Shown piece by piece: positions 8,070 to 17,666 of a stretch of DNA of 64,000 bases. Source of the stretch: Balneolaceae bacterium (lineage in GTDB: Bacteria; Bacteroidota; Rhodothermia; Balneolales; Balneolaceae); assembly GCA_034521495.1 (NCBI GenBank), contig JAXHMK010000018.1:1-64000 (forward strand), in the 5' to 3' direction. The notes under the pieces were generated by a model that saw only the letters and a program-made list of their open reading frames with translations, was not told the origin of the DNA and did not search any database. How positions within the stretch are numbered: the stretch's first letter is position 1; the number at the start of each line of letters is the position of its first letter. The position numbers and the translations under genes are program-made.

Positions 8070-9512
8070 CTATTGAAGTATTGTGTTTGATTTGGGTTGA
8101 GATATATTCAGCAGGTATACATAAAGGCGACGAGATTTTTTATACCACTTTAGTTCGATAGCTAAAAAGGTAGCCAGATACAGCCCTCCAACGGTTAACT
8201 GATCCCAGGTAATAGGTAAGGGAACTTCTGCCATTGGAACCTGCTGCATCAACACTGAAATACCATTAAATACAACGGCATATGTCAAAAGTGCCGGGAT
8301 GATAATGATGGGTAATGCAATAAGCCGGGAGAGCAGGGGCAGAGAAGATTTACCGAGAAAATCCTGGGCTCCGTGGATAACGGTTAACACAATTACGAAC
8401 GTTAGAAAAAGTCCGCTGTTAAATTCCAGCCCCTTGCCTGTGGTAATGGCAAATATCCATCCTCCGGCTAAACCGCTAATAAGTGTGACGGGCAGGTACC
8501 ATTGCTTCCAGCTCCGTTTTCTATCTCCATTGTAAGGTGAGCTTTGCTCTATATTGTCACCGGATGAAAGAAACAGGTAAGCTTTGTAGAAACCGTGCAG
8601 TATCAGGTGTGCAATAGCAGCTGAAAAGAAACCGAGTCCGCATTGCAGCAACATAAAACCCATTTGAGCAGTCGTTGAACAGGCCAGTTTCTGTTTGATA
8701 TTTGCCTGCACAAACTTGCTGAACTTTCCGACAAGAGCACCTACTCCACCAACTATGACCAATACCCAAAGCAGATCACTCACAAAGAGAACGGGTGCCG
8801 TACGGGTCAGTAATACAGCACCGGCATTCACAAAGCCCGCATGCATCAGGGCCGATGCCGGTGTTGGGGCTGTCATAGAAGACATCAACCAACGCTGGAA
8901 GGGGAATAGTGCTGATTGTACGACCGCCCCGCCAATGAGCAGCAGTGCGGCGACCGAAACAGAAGGTTGATCCATGGTATCAGCTAAAGATGTAATCTCT
9001 GAAATACTCCATGCCCCGGTAAGAATAGATAGCCATAGAAATCCGGCGGATATAAATGCTGTACTTAATAAAAAGTAATTTCTGGCATTCCTTCTTGAGG
9101 CTTGTCCCTCATAATATTGCGTGTATCCACCAATCAGCTCTGCCATGAGAAGCCCCATGCACAACCAGGCTGCAATAAATAATAGAATGTGATTAGCTAT
9201 AGCCATTAAAATGGCTGCGATCGTGAATAGTGTGCAATTAATTAAGAATCGGCGGAGTTTTTTGTGGCCGGCAAGATATCTGGATGAGTAGGTGAGTACA
9301 ATGCTGCTGAAAAGAGCAACAGCAGAACTAATGATAAGTCCAAGGTGATCTATAAGCAGTATTTGACCGATATGAATTTCTATAGGATAAAAAAATGATG
9401 TAGCTAATATGGAGACAAGGAATAAGGTCAGTGTCCACATAAATCGAACTATTATCGAAGAAAACGGACGGTTCTTTTGTCTTAGACTTTTAATTTCTGA
9501 TTGAGGCGACAT
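8070..9512 (-). CDS. dabB: DabB, NuoL/MrpA-like membrane subunit of the inorganic carbon transporter
   Basis: A 480-residue polytopic protein of the proton-conducting NuoL/MrpA family. The signature segment is ALFPFQRWLMSSMTAPTPASALMHAGFVNAGAVLL around residues 200-236, including the conserved Lys/His-type proton-path region (SALMHAG). It is shorter than NuoL (about 600), as expected for DabB. It is the first gene of the dabB-dabA operon. The immediate neighbour dabA, rather than other nuo or mrp genes, decides the assignment. Confidence 0.88.
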   Translation of the reverse strand: MSPQSEIKSLRQKNRPFSSIIVRFMWTLTLFLVSILATSFFYPIEIHIGQILLIDHLGLIISSAVALFSSIVLTYSSRYLAGHKKLRRFLINCTLFTIAAILMAIANHILLFIAAWLCMGLLMAELIGGYTQYYEGQASRRNARNYFLLSTAFISAGFLWLSILTGAWSISEITSLADTMDQPSVSVAALLLIGGAVVQSALFPFQRWLMSSMTAPTPASALMHAGFVNAGAVLLTRTAPVLFVSDLLWVLVIVGGVGALVGKFSKFVQANIKQKLACSTTAQMGFMLLQCGLGFFSAAIAHLILHGFYKAYLFLSSGDNIEQSSPYNGDRKRSWKQWYLPVTLISGLAGGWIFAITTGKGLEFNSGLFLTFVIVLTVIHGAQDFLGKSSLPLLSRLIALPIIIIPALLTYAVVFNGISVLMQQVPMAEVPLPITWDQLTVGGLYLATFLAIELKWYKKSRRLYVYLLNISQPKSNTILQ

Positions 9513-9710
9513 ACGATCTTCAATTATGCTTGTGATGAGGTTATGATCTTTGTTTTATTAAAAATGATTCCGGGGAATTCAGGCAATGCAATCCATTAAT
9601 ATTCAGCGATGATCTCAATGAATAGCATTTGCATAGGATGATGTTGCTCTTTGAGCTTTGATAAGATTGGTTTATGTACCCTTAAGACTATTTTACAGCA
9701 GTGCATGGGG

Positions 9711-10046
9711 CTATTTGGAGTTCTCAAAAAATTCAATTTTTATTTGTGATTCCACTTTGACAGACATTCCATTTTTATCTGCATTTTTTAAATGGATCAA
9801 TAACTTTTCCCGCATCTTTTCCAGTTCTCCTATCCGCTGTTTTGATTCTTGCTCTTCGCTTCCATTGTATTCATAAGAGCGCAGGTTCTTTATGTTGTGA
9901 AATGAAATTTTGCTGCTAATAAGACTCATTAGCATTTCCTGTGCTTCGGAAGGGGTAAAGGTGCCTTTTATCAAGGTTAAATCTTTTATAGAAGAGTGAT
10001 CAGAAAATTCTATTTCGCTGGTAATTTGGTCGTTTCTATTACTCAT
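9711..10046 (-). CDS. conserved hypothetical protein
   Basis: A 111-residue soluble, charged protein with no recognised domain. A helical C-terminal half (EEQESKQRIGELEKMREKLLIHLKNADKNG) suggests a coiled coil. The central segment is FTPSEAQEMLMSLISSKISFHNIKNLRSYE. It lies about 200 bp upstream of dabB in the same direction, so cotranscription is possible. I suggest no function. Similar short proteins are common as uncharacterised families in Bacteroidota. Confidence 0.65.
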   Translation of the reverse strand: MSNRNDQITSEIEFSDHSSIKDLTLIKGTFTPSEAQEMLMSLISSKISFHNIKNLRSYEYNGSEEQESKQRIGELEKMREKLLIHLKNADKNGMSVKVESQIKIEFFENSK

Positions 10047-11126
10047 AAGTTATCTTCGTTAGATTTCCTTTCTTCTGTATTCATTGACATTATGTGTGTT
10101 TTATAACTGCCTTTAAATAGAGATGGATTTCTCAATCCTTAGAATTACTATCGTAAAACAGCGTATTTTTCAGGAGTGAAAATAGAGGCTTTTATATATA
10201 AGTATTAATTAAATATTTTGATGTTATACATAAACGTTTATTTATGTATTGGTTTTACATAACATCAATGCTCTTTTTCGGAAGGGTAACCCGGTAGTAG
10301 AATATGACAGGGGAGGTGGCAGATATTCTATTGATGAGATAGTTGGATGAAAGCTTTAAAAAAGAGAACAATTGTCCTTTCGGTCACAACACTCTTTTTT
10401 GAGTAAGGACATATTTTGTGAAGACATAAAGTTGACTGCGTTATTTACAGGATTCTGGAGATTCTTCGACCCAAAAACAAAAGCAGTGTATGGGTCTGCC
10501 AGTGACAGATTCATAAAAATACGTCTTGATACAACATAAAAGCCTCATACCGTTTCTTCCCTATTCCTTTTGGACCGCCAAAAGGAATCAAAAACTCCCG
10601 GCTATGATTGCTTCCGGGGCATGGTTTGCCCGCACGGGTACACTCTGCGAATGCTCACAAGGCGAGCGCGCAGAGCGATTTCTCCCGTGCTGTGTTGCAA
10701 ACCATGCAATCCCTCCACCAATCAAGGCCGAAGACCGAGAGACCTAACTTATAATTAAAAGTTGGAACTATGGGCAAATTTTCTGTCACTTCTTCAATGG
10801 TGTTGCCCCGCCTGCTTTACTGTCTCTACTTCTGCCAATGTCATCTTAACGAATTTCGTCAGCGTTTTTCTGATGGAGTGAGGTCCCAAAGGAATCCGCC
10901 TAACGGATGAAAGGATCTCTTTTTTTATTGCAAACGTATGTCCACACAATGGGACTTCTTGGAGTGTATCTCAATAGGAGTCCTTTGGACAAACCAAAAG
11001 AATTAAGAACATCAAACGAATAAATCAGACTAAAATGGGAAACTCCTCAAAATTGAACGATCTAATACAAACCATTAATTTAGCGTGTGATAGTCGAGAT
11101 TTCATGCCAATAATAATCAGATACCA
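10047..11126. other. 1.08-kb intergenic region with structured repeats
   Basis: No supported gene. A hairpin with arms GATGTTAT/ATAACATC spans 10220-10266. A strongly structured block covers about 10560-10712: ATTCCTTTTGG/CCAAAAGGAAT at 10563-10588, then gcatggtttgc (about 10619) pairing with gcaaaccatgc (about 10700), enclosing ctctgcg/cgcagag. Such folded blocks resemble decayed Bacteroidota repeat elements. The short reading frames inside are not credible genes. Confidence 0.6.
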
Positions 11127-11453
11127 ATGGACAAAAATCATTCACTAAAAAATGCCCTCAACGAGAAAACATCATCAAAAGAGAATAGAAAGACAGAGTT
11201 GGATGAGAGGGAAGCTAATCCAAACAGAGAGATGCCAGAGCCGCCCAAAGAAGATATTGTTGATAAATTGTTAAGAGGGTTTATGGCTTTTTTCCTGTCA
11301 GTATTCGTAAGTGCAGTCATAGCAGGTATGCTGGAGGTTGCACTAAGCCGGGAGATCTCATTTGGAAGCTGGCCCATGATCGTTGCTACCGCCATTCTTT
11401 ATTACCCCTTTTATAAGATCCTCACCTGGATGGGATTTTTCAGGCAAAAATGA
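11127..11453 (+). CDS. small two-helix membrane protein, hypothetical
   Basis: 108 residues. The N-terminal half (about residues 1-45) is highly charged and proline-containing (REMPEPPKEDIVDKLL). Two hydrophobic helices follow (about 49-72, FMAFFLSVFVSAVIAGMLEV, and 80-100, PMIVATAILYYPFYKILTWM). No family is recognised. It stands alone between a repeat region and the GH3 gene, both forward. A real gene is supported by the clean signal of charge followed by paired membrane helices. Confidence 0.6.
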   Translation: MDKNHSLKNALNEKTSSKENRKTELDEREANPNREMPEPPKEDIVDKLLRGFMAFFLSVFVSAVIAGMLEVALSREISFGSWPMIVATAILYYPFYKILTWMGFFRQK

Positions 11454-11606
11454 GAATCATTCTTGTAGTTTACAGTGAATAATCAGTCTTGTTTTAGGTC
11501 CTTACTTCATAAACCATTAACGTTACTTTTGTAAATAGAAATAAAGTCTAAAATTTGAGCCTGTTTTTGGGGTCAAGACATATCTGAAAATGAAGGGAGA
11601 GATACC

Positions 11607-13823
11607 ATGAAAAAATTTATCAAAATTACATTTATAACCATTGGCGTTGCTATTTTAGTTGTTCTGCTCCTCGCCGGTGGTTTAATTTTGTACACTTCTA
11701 TTGCTCCATCACCAGATCCTCATTCTTACGCTGAATACTGGCCCGATAGGTTGACATTCCAGGAAGCGGATGAGATTTCCGTTGATCTTGTATCTCAAAT
11801 GACATTTGAAGAGAAGCTTGGCCAGATGACGGGGGATATGTCCTTTCTTGATATTGCAAGTGGACTCACATCCGTTTTGGTGTTTGAGAAAATACCCATT
11901 GTTGCTTCGGGCGAAAACGAACGGTTGAACATTCCTCCCTTCACTTTTACAGATGGCCCCAGGGGAGTTGTGGTAACGGAAGCAACGGCATTTCCCGTGG
12001 CAATGGCCCGCGGAGCTACCTGGGATCGGGATCTTGAGTTTCGTGTTGGTGATGCAATCGGGAAGGAAGCGCGCGCCGCCGGAGCGAACTATTTTGGAGG
12101 TGTTTGCATCAATTTGTTACGGCATCCGGCATGGGGACGAGCCCAGGAAACCTTTGGAGAAGATCCGTGGCACCTTGGTAAGATGGGCGTATCCCTTATC
12201 AATGGTGTTCAACAACATAATGTGATGGCGTGTGCAAAGCACTATGCTCTGAATAGTATCGAGGAATCCCGGTTCAAAGTAGATGTTACTGTGGATGAAC
12301 GGACGCTGCGGGAAGTCTACCTGCCACACTTTAAAATGGCCGTTGATGCCGATGTTGCTTCCATCATGAGCGCCTATAACAAAGTTCGCGGTGAGTTTGC
12401 AGGTCATAACCGATATCTGCTGACCGATATTTTGCGTAATGAGTGGAATTTTAACGGGTTTGTAACCTCAGATTGGCTGTTTGGTTTACGCGATGGTGCA
12501 AAAGGTATAAACGCAGGAATGGATGTGGAGATGCCGCTTCAGGAACATTATACCCCTGAAGAACTACATCCTGCTCTTGAATCGGGTGAAATTTCAATAG
12601 ACCAAATTGATGAGATGGTGCGGCGTGTGGTACGAACAAAACTGCTCTATATCACAAATTCAGATCCGCAGGAGTACGCTGATGAGATCCTGGCGTCTGA
12701 GAAGCATCAACAACTGGCACTGGAAGTTGCCGAAAAAAGTATGGTGCTGCTGAAAAATGAAGACGATTTTCTTCCCTTATCCGCCCGTGGAATTGGATCT
12801 TTAGCCGTTATCGGTGAGTTGGCGGATTCCGATCACACGGGCGACCGCGGCAGCAGCGGTACACATCCACCTCATATCATAACGATGCTGGAAGGGCTGC
12901 AGGAATACAGCAACGGCAGTTTTGAGGTTATTTATAACGATGGCTCAGATTTTGAATCGGCGAAGCAAACGGCAGAACGTGCAGATGCTGTGGTGTATGT
13001 AGTTGGATATAAATCAGAGGATGAGGGTGAATATATTACATCAGGTGACCCCGAAGTTGCACCGGAAAATCAGTGGGGAGAGGGCGGTGACAGGCCTGAT
13101 CTTTTTTTGAAGCCTCATGACCGGGATCTGTTAACTGAGTCACTACCGGTCAATCAGAATTCAGTAGTCACACTTATCGGGGGCAGCGCTATTATGACAA
13201 ATAACTGGGATCAATTGACGCCATCAATTCTAATGGCTTGGTACCCGGGTATGATGGGTGGCCGGGCTCTGGCAAATATCATATTTGGTGATGTCAATCC
13301 AAGTGGGAAATTACCGTTAACTATTCCTGAGGAGGAAGATCATCTTCCATTTTTCCAGGCAGATATCGATTCCATTCACTATGGCTATTACCACGGATAT
13401 ACGCTGTTGGACAAGGAAAATATTGAACCTGCATATCCATTTGGTTTTGGGTTGAGTTATACGAATTTCGAGTATTCAAACCTTCAGTTGGACAAAAAAC
13501 AGGTTGAAGAGAACGACACTCTTTGGGTTTCAGTGGATGTAACAAATACGGGTGATATGACAGGAGAAGAGACTGTTCAACTTTATATTGGTTTTGAAAA
13601 TTCAACAATCGAACGCCCGGTAAAACTTCTTCGCGGGTTTGAGAAAGAAAGACTCAATCCCAGGCAGTCGAAAACAATTACACTACCAATAGTAGTTGAA
13701 GATCTTGCATGGTACAATCCGGATGATAAAGACTGGGAGGTCGAAAAAATGCAGTATTCGGTGTTAATCGGAGGGTCATCACAACCGGAGGAGTTGTTGA
13801 GGTCAGATTTCGGCATACGGTAG
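11607..13823 (+). CDS. glycoside hydrolase family 3 (beta-glucosidase-like)
   Basis: 738 residues. An N-terminal hydrophobic anchor or signal (about 7-30) exports the enzyme. The GH3 N-terminal barrel runs to about residue 350, with the catalytic nucleophile Asp in FVTSDWLFGL near residue 288 and the substrate-site segment ARGATWDRDLEFRVGDAIG. Then come the alpha/beta sandwich domain (KSMVLLKNEDDFLPL; WYPGMMGGRALANIIFGDVN) and a C-terminal fibronectin-III-like domain (VTNTGDMTGEETVQLYIGF). GH3 enzymes remove terminal beta-linked glucose or xylose; the exact substrate cannot be read here. A good ribosome-binding site (AAGGGAGAG) precedes the ATG. Confidence 0.92.
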   Translation: MKKFIKITFITIGVAILVVLLLAGGLILYTSIAPSPDPHSYAEYWPDRLTFQEADEISVDLVSQMTFEEKLGQMTGDMSFLDIASGLTSVLVFEKIPIVASGENERLNIPPFTFTDGPRGVVVTEATAFPVAMARGATWDRDLEFRVGDAIGKEARAAGANYFGGVCINLLRHPAWGRAQETFGEDPWHLGKMGVSLINGVQQHNVMACAKHYALNSIEESRFKVDVTVDERTLREVYLPHFKMAVDADVASIMSAYNKVRGEFAGHNRYLLTDILRNEWNFNGFVTSDWLFGLRDGAKGINAGMDVEMPLQEHYTPEELHPALESGEISIDQIDEMVRRVVRTKLLYITNSDPQEYADEILASEKHQQLALEVAEKSMVLLKNEDDFLPLSARGIGSLAVIGELADSDHTGDRGSSGTHPPHIITMLEGLQEYSNGSFEVIYNDGSDFESAKQTAERADAVVYVVGYKSEDEGEYITSGDPEVAPENQWGEGGDRPDLFLKPHDRDLLTESLPVNQNSVVTLIGGSAIMTNNWDQLTPSILMAWYPGMMGGRALANIIFGDVNPSGKLPLTIPEEEDHLPFFQADIDSIHYGYYHGYTLLDKENIEPAYPFGFGLSYTNFEYSNLQLDKKQVEENDTLWVSVDVTNTGDMTGEETVQLYIGFENSTIERPVKLLRGFEKERLNPRQSKTITLPIVVEDLAWYNPDDKDWEVEKMQYSVLIGGSSQPEELLRSDFGIR

Positions 13824-13888
13824 TTGCCGGCACGGTATCTTAAAAACCAAAGCTGGTGCAAATGGGGAATAGATGCCGGAGTTGAGGG

Positions 13889-13923
13889 GGCGCAAGTGAC
13901 GCTATGCTGAACACTTGCGCCAG
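13889..13923 (+). repeat. REP hairpin, copy 2
   Basis: Arms GGCGCAAGTG and CACTTGCGCC around a 13-base loop, 66 bp past the GH3 stop codon. Same family and orientation as the copy at 30002. Confidence 0.85.
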
Positions 13924-14009
13924 TGTGGGAACGTCAGTTTGAGCGCAATGAGGAGGTACGACGAGTGAAGTCGAAAACAAATAATTGCTTCTGCAAAGCC
14001 CTCTGTCAA

Positions 14010-14172
14010 TGCATCGGCCGATCATTTTTATTCAACTATGTTATGCAAATTTCAGGCATTTTAAATTTGCATAACATTGAAGAAACAGGGCTTAAATTGG
14101 TTTTTTGAGTGATTTGGAATATTATGTAGCGTATTCGAACGGATAGTGAAATCTGCTCAATTATATGTTATT
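14010..14172 (+). repeat. dispersed repeat with GTTATGCAAAT hairpin, copy 2
   Basis: Matches 4092-4258: hairpin gttatgcaaattt...aaatttgcataac at about 14039-14076, then ttggttttttgagtgattt, ggaatattatg and aaatctgctcaat. It ends at about 14172, where the two copies stop matching. It sits at the left edge of the attC cluster. Confidence 0.7.
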
Positions 14173-14202
14173 GCTACTTATTAATATAAATTAGTTCAAG
14201 GT

Positions 14203-14682
14203 ATGGGACTTAAAATTCATTCAATTGCAGAAATACCTTCTCATGAAAATAGAGAGTACTATTTATATTTACTAGATTTTGGCTGGCATGAACCTCTTGG
14301 AGAAAACATTAAGATCTATAATTTTGATGAGCATAGCTTCAAAAGCAGCCAAAAATGAATCTGCTGTAATAATGGGCTTCAAAGGCAGTCATTTTAACGA
14401 TTGAGGTATTATCCTGGCAGAATATCAATGGAGAAGATGGTGAAGAAAATTTTGCCTGCAATTATGAGTTCGCAACCTATCTATCCTGAAAAGTTTTACA
14501 TCTGATAGAACTATCAGAAAAAAATGAAAATAGATTATGCCAAAACGAGAAAATGCTATTAATACCACTTAAAGAAGTTCTGTGATTCTGACTATCTGAT
14601 GTTATCAGTTTAATATGAGCAAATTTTTAGTGATATAGAAAAACAAAAAAGTCTTTTAGATTTTCAGAATCCAAAAAACTAA
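14203..14682 (+). pseudogene. decayed cassette gene
   Basis: From ATG 14203 a plausible protein starts (MGLKIHSIAEIPSHENREYY, then LYLLDFGWHEPLGENIKIYN) but stops after 51 codons. Coding-like text continues in other frames: NESAVIMGFKGSHFND, then LPAIMSSQPIYPEKFYI, then KMLLIPLKEV, then DIEKQKSLLDFQNPKN ending at 14682. Three or more frame changes in about 480 bp indicate a dead gene. It lies just 5' of the first attC-like site, so it is probably a degraded cassette. Family unknown. Confidence 0.5.
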
Positions 14683-14823
14683 ACCGTGAAGTAGGTTAAA
14701 GCAGCAAGTGATGCAATAATTCTTGAATCCAAATTGCTATGAGGAGTTGGCATGAGATTGTAAAATGAAGCTGTTAGAAAATGGTAAAGCGGCGCAACTC
14801 AGTAGGATAGATTCGTCGACCTA

Positions 14824-14967
14824 CCTTAACGACGGGCGCAGGCTCGGCCGAATCCTCAACGCCCTCCTGGTTTTAAGTAGCTAACCATCTTTCGTGCGGA
14901 CGTGTAAGAGCTTGTTGCACAACGAGTAACTGCTGCCGCGCCGCACTAATGCGCAATGTCGTTATAT
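14824..14967 (+). other. attC-like site 1 (integron recombination site)
   Basis: The right end, tgcgcaatgtcGTTATAT (R' core at 14961-14967), matches sites 5 and 6. The left end has CCTTAAC (14824-14830) as R''. The left arm (gggcgcaggctcggc) pairs only partly with the right arm (gccgcgccgcactaatgcgc), so this site is more diverged than the other six. Length 144 bp. Confidence 0.55.
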
Positions 14968-15238
14968 GGCTTAAACACGGCATGCTAAAATATTAGAAAA
15001 CTTAAGAAGCCTTGCTCTTCAATATAAGACTCTTAAGTATTATTAAACTTTAGCGAGTAGACATTTCATTACGATCAAAAACTATTCTGTATCAAGTCTA
15101 GTCCATTTCTTAGAATTATAGACGCTTTTAGCTTTCCTGAAAGTTGATGCTTTAAAGTTTTTTGTGACTTTTTAGCTATTTCTTCGACTACAATACCACA
15201 ACGACATTCTAAACTTTAATCACATATACCAACTTATT

Positions 15239-15481
15239 ATGAGTACTGACATCAAAATATTACACTCGTCTTGCTGCGCAAGCGGCTCACCTATTAAAGA
15301 ACGAATCGAAAAAATTGCTGCTGAAAATAGTATAGAAATATCGATTGAAGAATTATCAGACATACAAGAAACAGCTAAATACGGTACTACAACCTTTCCC
15401 TCACTGGTAGCAGGAGGAGAGGTTTACGACTATAGAAAGCTGTCGACTGATAAAGAAATATTGTCAATTTTGAATCAATAA
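15239..15481 (+). CDS. small thioredoxin-fold redox protein
   Basis: 80 residues with a thioredoxin-like pattern: strand DIKILHSS, paired cysteines CC at about residues 13-14 followed by ASGSPIKERIEKI, then the cis-proline loop TTFPSLVAGGEVYDYRKL. The usual CxxC is replaced by vicinal cysteines. Such small redox proteins often sit next to DUF318/ArsP permeases. It is the first gene of a four- or five-gene run and ends directly before the permease. A role in metalloid reduction or thiol transfer is inference from context. Confidence 0.75.
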   Translation: MSTDIKILHSSCCASGSPIKERIEKIAAENSIEISIEELSDIQETAKYGTTTFPSLVAGGEVYDYRKLSTDKEILSILNQ

Positions 15482-15496
15482 TTGAGCACGTCAACA

Positions 15497-16471
15497 ATGG
15501 AACAATTGACTAATCTCTTTTCGAGTTTTGCAGATTATATTGTCTATAATTTGCTCGAGTTGGAAAAAGCAGGGCTGTTTAGTACAGCCCTGCAATACTT
15601 TATCACTACATTTATTTTGATATCTGTGCTGGTAATTTTGGTTACATACATTATGGGTATTGTTACCAGCTATTTGCCAATGGATAAAATCAGGAAATAT
15701 CTTGAAAAGCATAAAACAACGGGGTTGGGAAATATTATGGCCTCCGCATTAGGTGCTATTACTCCTTTCTGCTCCTGTTCTTCTATTCCATTATTCGTGG
15801 GCATGATGCAAGCAAAAATACCGCTGGGTATAGCTCTCTCATTTTTAATTACTTCTCCTTTGGTTAATGAAATAGCAATTGCATTATTTTGGGTGACTTA
15901 TGGCTGGAAAATTACGGTCATCTATATTATTTCAGGAATTTTATTGGGCATATTTGGCGGTATTATATTAGAAAAGCTGGGTATGGCTAAATATGTAGCC
16001 GATTGGTTGCAGGATTTAGATAAAAGTAACACCCGGGTTAAAGAAGATGAGCGATCATTTCTTCAACGGATACCTGAAATAAATGCAGAAGCCTTACAGA
16101 CAACAAAAAATTTAATGCCCTATATTTTTGTTGGAATCGCTATCGGAGCGTTTATTCATGGCTATGTTCCGCAATCCTTTTTTGAAGAATATATTTCAGA
16201 AAGTAATCCTTTAGCAGTTCCCATTGCGGTTGTTCTTGCTATTCCGCTGTATATTGATGCGGTCGGGATTCTGCCGATTATAGAATCCCTGATTGGCAAA
16301 GGAGTTCCCCTTGGTACTGCAATTGCTTTTATGATGGCTTCCATAGGCCTGTCACTTCCAGAAGCTCTTTTATTAAAAAAAGTGATGAAGAAAAAATTAA
16401 TTATTTCATTTTTTACCACCATCGGAATAGGAATGATCTTGTCAGGTTATTTATTTAACCTTGTAATGTGA
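15497..16471 (+). CDS. ArsP/DUF318-type permease
   Basis: 324 residues from ATG 15497 (a TTG at 15482 would add five). About eight membrane helices in two halves, with a charged loop near 175-195. The family signature GAITPFCSCSSIPLFVGMMQ (about residues 83-102) carries the Cys-x-Cys of ArsP-type permeases. A second conserved stretch is YIDAVGILPIIESLIGKGVP. ArsP exports trivalent organoarsenicals; other DUF318 members have unknown substrates. The flanking thioredoxin-like and ArsO-like genes favour a metalloid role. Confidence 0.85.
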   Translation: MEQLTNLFSSFADYIVYNLLELEKAGLFSTALQYFITTFILISVLVILVTYIMGIVTSYLPMDKIRKYLEKHKTTGLGNIMASALGAITPFCSCSSIPLFVGMMQAKIPLGIALSFLITSPLVNEIAIALFWVTYGWKITVIYIISGILLGIFGGIILEKLGMAKYVADWLQDLDKSNTRVKEDERSFLQRIPEINAEALQTTKNLMPYIFVGIAIGAFIHGYVPQSFFEEYISESNPLAVPIAVVLAIPLYIDAVGILPIIESLIGKGVPLGTAIAFMMASIGLSLPEALLLKKVMKKKLIISFFTTIGIGMILSGYLFNLVM

Positions 16472-16484
16472 GTAAAAAAAGTTT

Positions 16485-17531
16485 ATGAAGATTTATGATA
16501 CCATCATAATAGGTGGTGGGCAAGCGGGTTTATCTGTTGCTTATTTTTTACGAAGGAGTGATTTAGAATATCTTATTTTGGATGATCACAAAGAAGCCGG
16601 AGGTTCCTGGTTGGAAACCTGGGACAGTTTAAAATTATTTTCACCATCTGAATATAGCTCCTTACCGGGTTGGCAGATGCCAAAAAGTGAAAATGAATAC
16701 CCAACCAAAAATGAGTTTATTGACTATCTGAAGGCATATCAAGAACGTTACGATTTTCCTGTTCAAAGAAATACCTATGTCAGTCGGGTAGAAAAAGAAA
16801 ATGGACTTTTTAAAATTGAAACCAGTGAGGGCGATCTTTGTACAAAGTCACTGGTAAGTGCCACGGGAACGGCGAAAAATCCGTTTATACCCAACTATCC
16901 CAATCGTAATGATTTTAAAGGTATACAAATACATTCAGTGACCTATAGAAATCCGAATGATTTCAAAGGCAAAAAAGTACTTGTGGTAGGAGGGGGCAAC
17001 TCCGGAGCCCAAATATTAGCAGAAGTCTCTAAAGTAGCCGAAACCACCTGGATTACGAAAGAATCACCCGAGTTTCTTCCGGAAGAAATAGATGGACGCT
17101 ATTTATTTAAGCAAGCCAATGCCAGATATGCTGATGATACGAAAACCTATGAACAAGAAGTTTCTTTGAGTAATATCGTACAGGTTGAAAGCGTAAAAGA
17201 TGGTTTAAAAAGAAATATTTACGATGCTGTAAGACCGTTCGATTCTTTTTACGAAAATGGGGTTGTATGGCAAAACGGAGAAAAGGAAGCTTTCGATGCG
17301 GTAATATGGTGCACCGGTTTTCGATCGAATCTTCAACACTTGCAACCCCTCGATATTATTGAGAACAACCGCATTAAAACTGAACACACGCGCTCTGTAA
17401 AAGAACCGAAACTTTGGTTGGTGGGCTACGGCAACTGGACCGGTTTTGCCTCGGCAACTATCTACGGCGTAGGGAAAACGGCCAGAGCAACCGTTAAAGA
17501 AATAAAAGAGGAATTTGAAAATGTTTCCTAA
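16485..17531 (+). CDS. ArsO-like FAD/NAD(P)H-dependent monooxygenase
   Basis: 348 residues. A Rossmann FAD motif is at the N-terminus (IIIGGGQAGLSVAYFL, GxGxxG at 9-14) and a second dinucleotide motif lies near residue 170 (VLVVGGGNSGAQIL). The flavin-monooxygenase-type segment GGSWLETWDSLKLFSPSEYS is near residue 45, and the C-terminal WCTGFRSNL is typical of ArsO/CzcO-like proteins. ArsO-type enzymes are linked to organoarsenical handling together with ArsP. It follows the permease by 13 bp, so they are cotranscribed. Assignment to ArsO rather than a cation-efflux-linked CzcO homologue rests on neighbours. Confidence 0.8.
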   Translation: MKIYDTIIIGGGQAGLSVAYFLRRSDLEYLILDDHKEAGGSWLETWDSLKLFSPSEYSSLPGWQMPKSENEYPTKNEFIDYLKAYQERYDFPVQRNTYVSRVEKENGLFKIETSEGDLCTKSLVSATGTAKNPFIPNYPNRNDFKGIQIHSVTYRNPNDFKGKKVLVVGGGNSGAQILAEVSKVAETTWITKESPEFLPEEIDGRYLFKQANARYADDTKTYEQEVSLSNIVQVESVKDGLKRNIYDAVRPFDSFYENGVVWQNGEKEAFDAVIWCTGFRSNLQHLQPLDIIENNRIKTEHTRSVKEPKLWLVGYGNWTGFASATIYGVGKTARATVKEIKEEFENVS

Positions 17532-17565
17532 CGACGAAAATTCCGTTGCCAACAGGTTGTAGATT

Positions 17566-17664
17566 ATGGAAAAAGAATTTATAAACTATTTAGTTTACGT
17601 CGCAGTTGGTATGTTTCCTTCCGCCGGCGTTTTTAAGTTGATATTTGAACTAAGTAATTTTTAG
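17566..17664 (+). CDS. possible 32-residue membrane peptide
   Basis: MEKEFINYLVYVAVGMFP continues SAGVFKLIFELSNF and ends two bases before the sigma-factor start codon. It is hydrophobic with one probable membrane helix. It lies in a 135-bp gap of the operon and could be a real small protein or the tail of a lost gene. No homology is recognised. Confidence 0.35.
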   Translation: MEKEFINYLVYVAVGMFPSAGVFKLIFELSNF

Positions 17665-17666
17665 TC

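Noticed and set aside
10526-10758. Cysteine-rich short frames between 10.5 and 10.8 kb
   Set aside because: The region folds into nested hairpins typical of a repeat element; frames are by-products of its GC-rich arms.
13923-14108. Short forward frames over the REP and GTTATGCAAAT repeats (also 3922-4194)
   Set aside because: Both arise from the same dispersed non-coding repeat and share only its translated hairpin tail.
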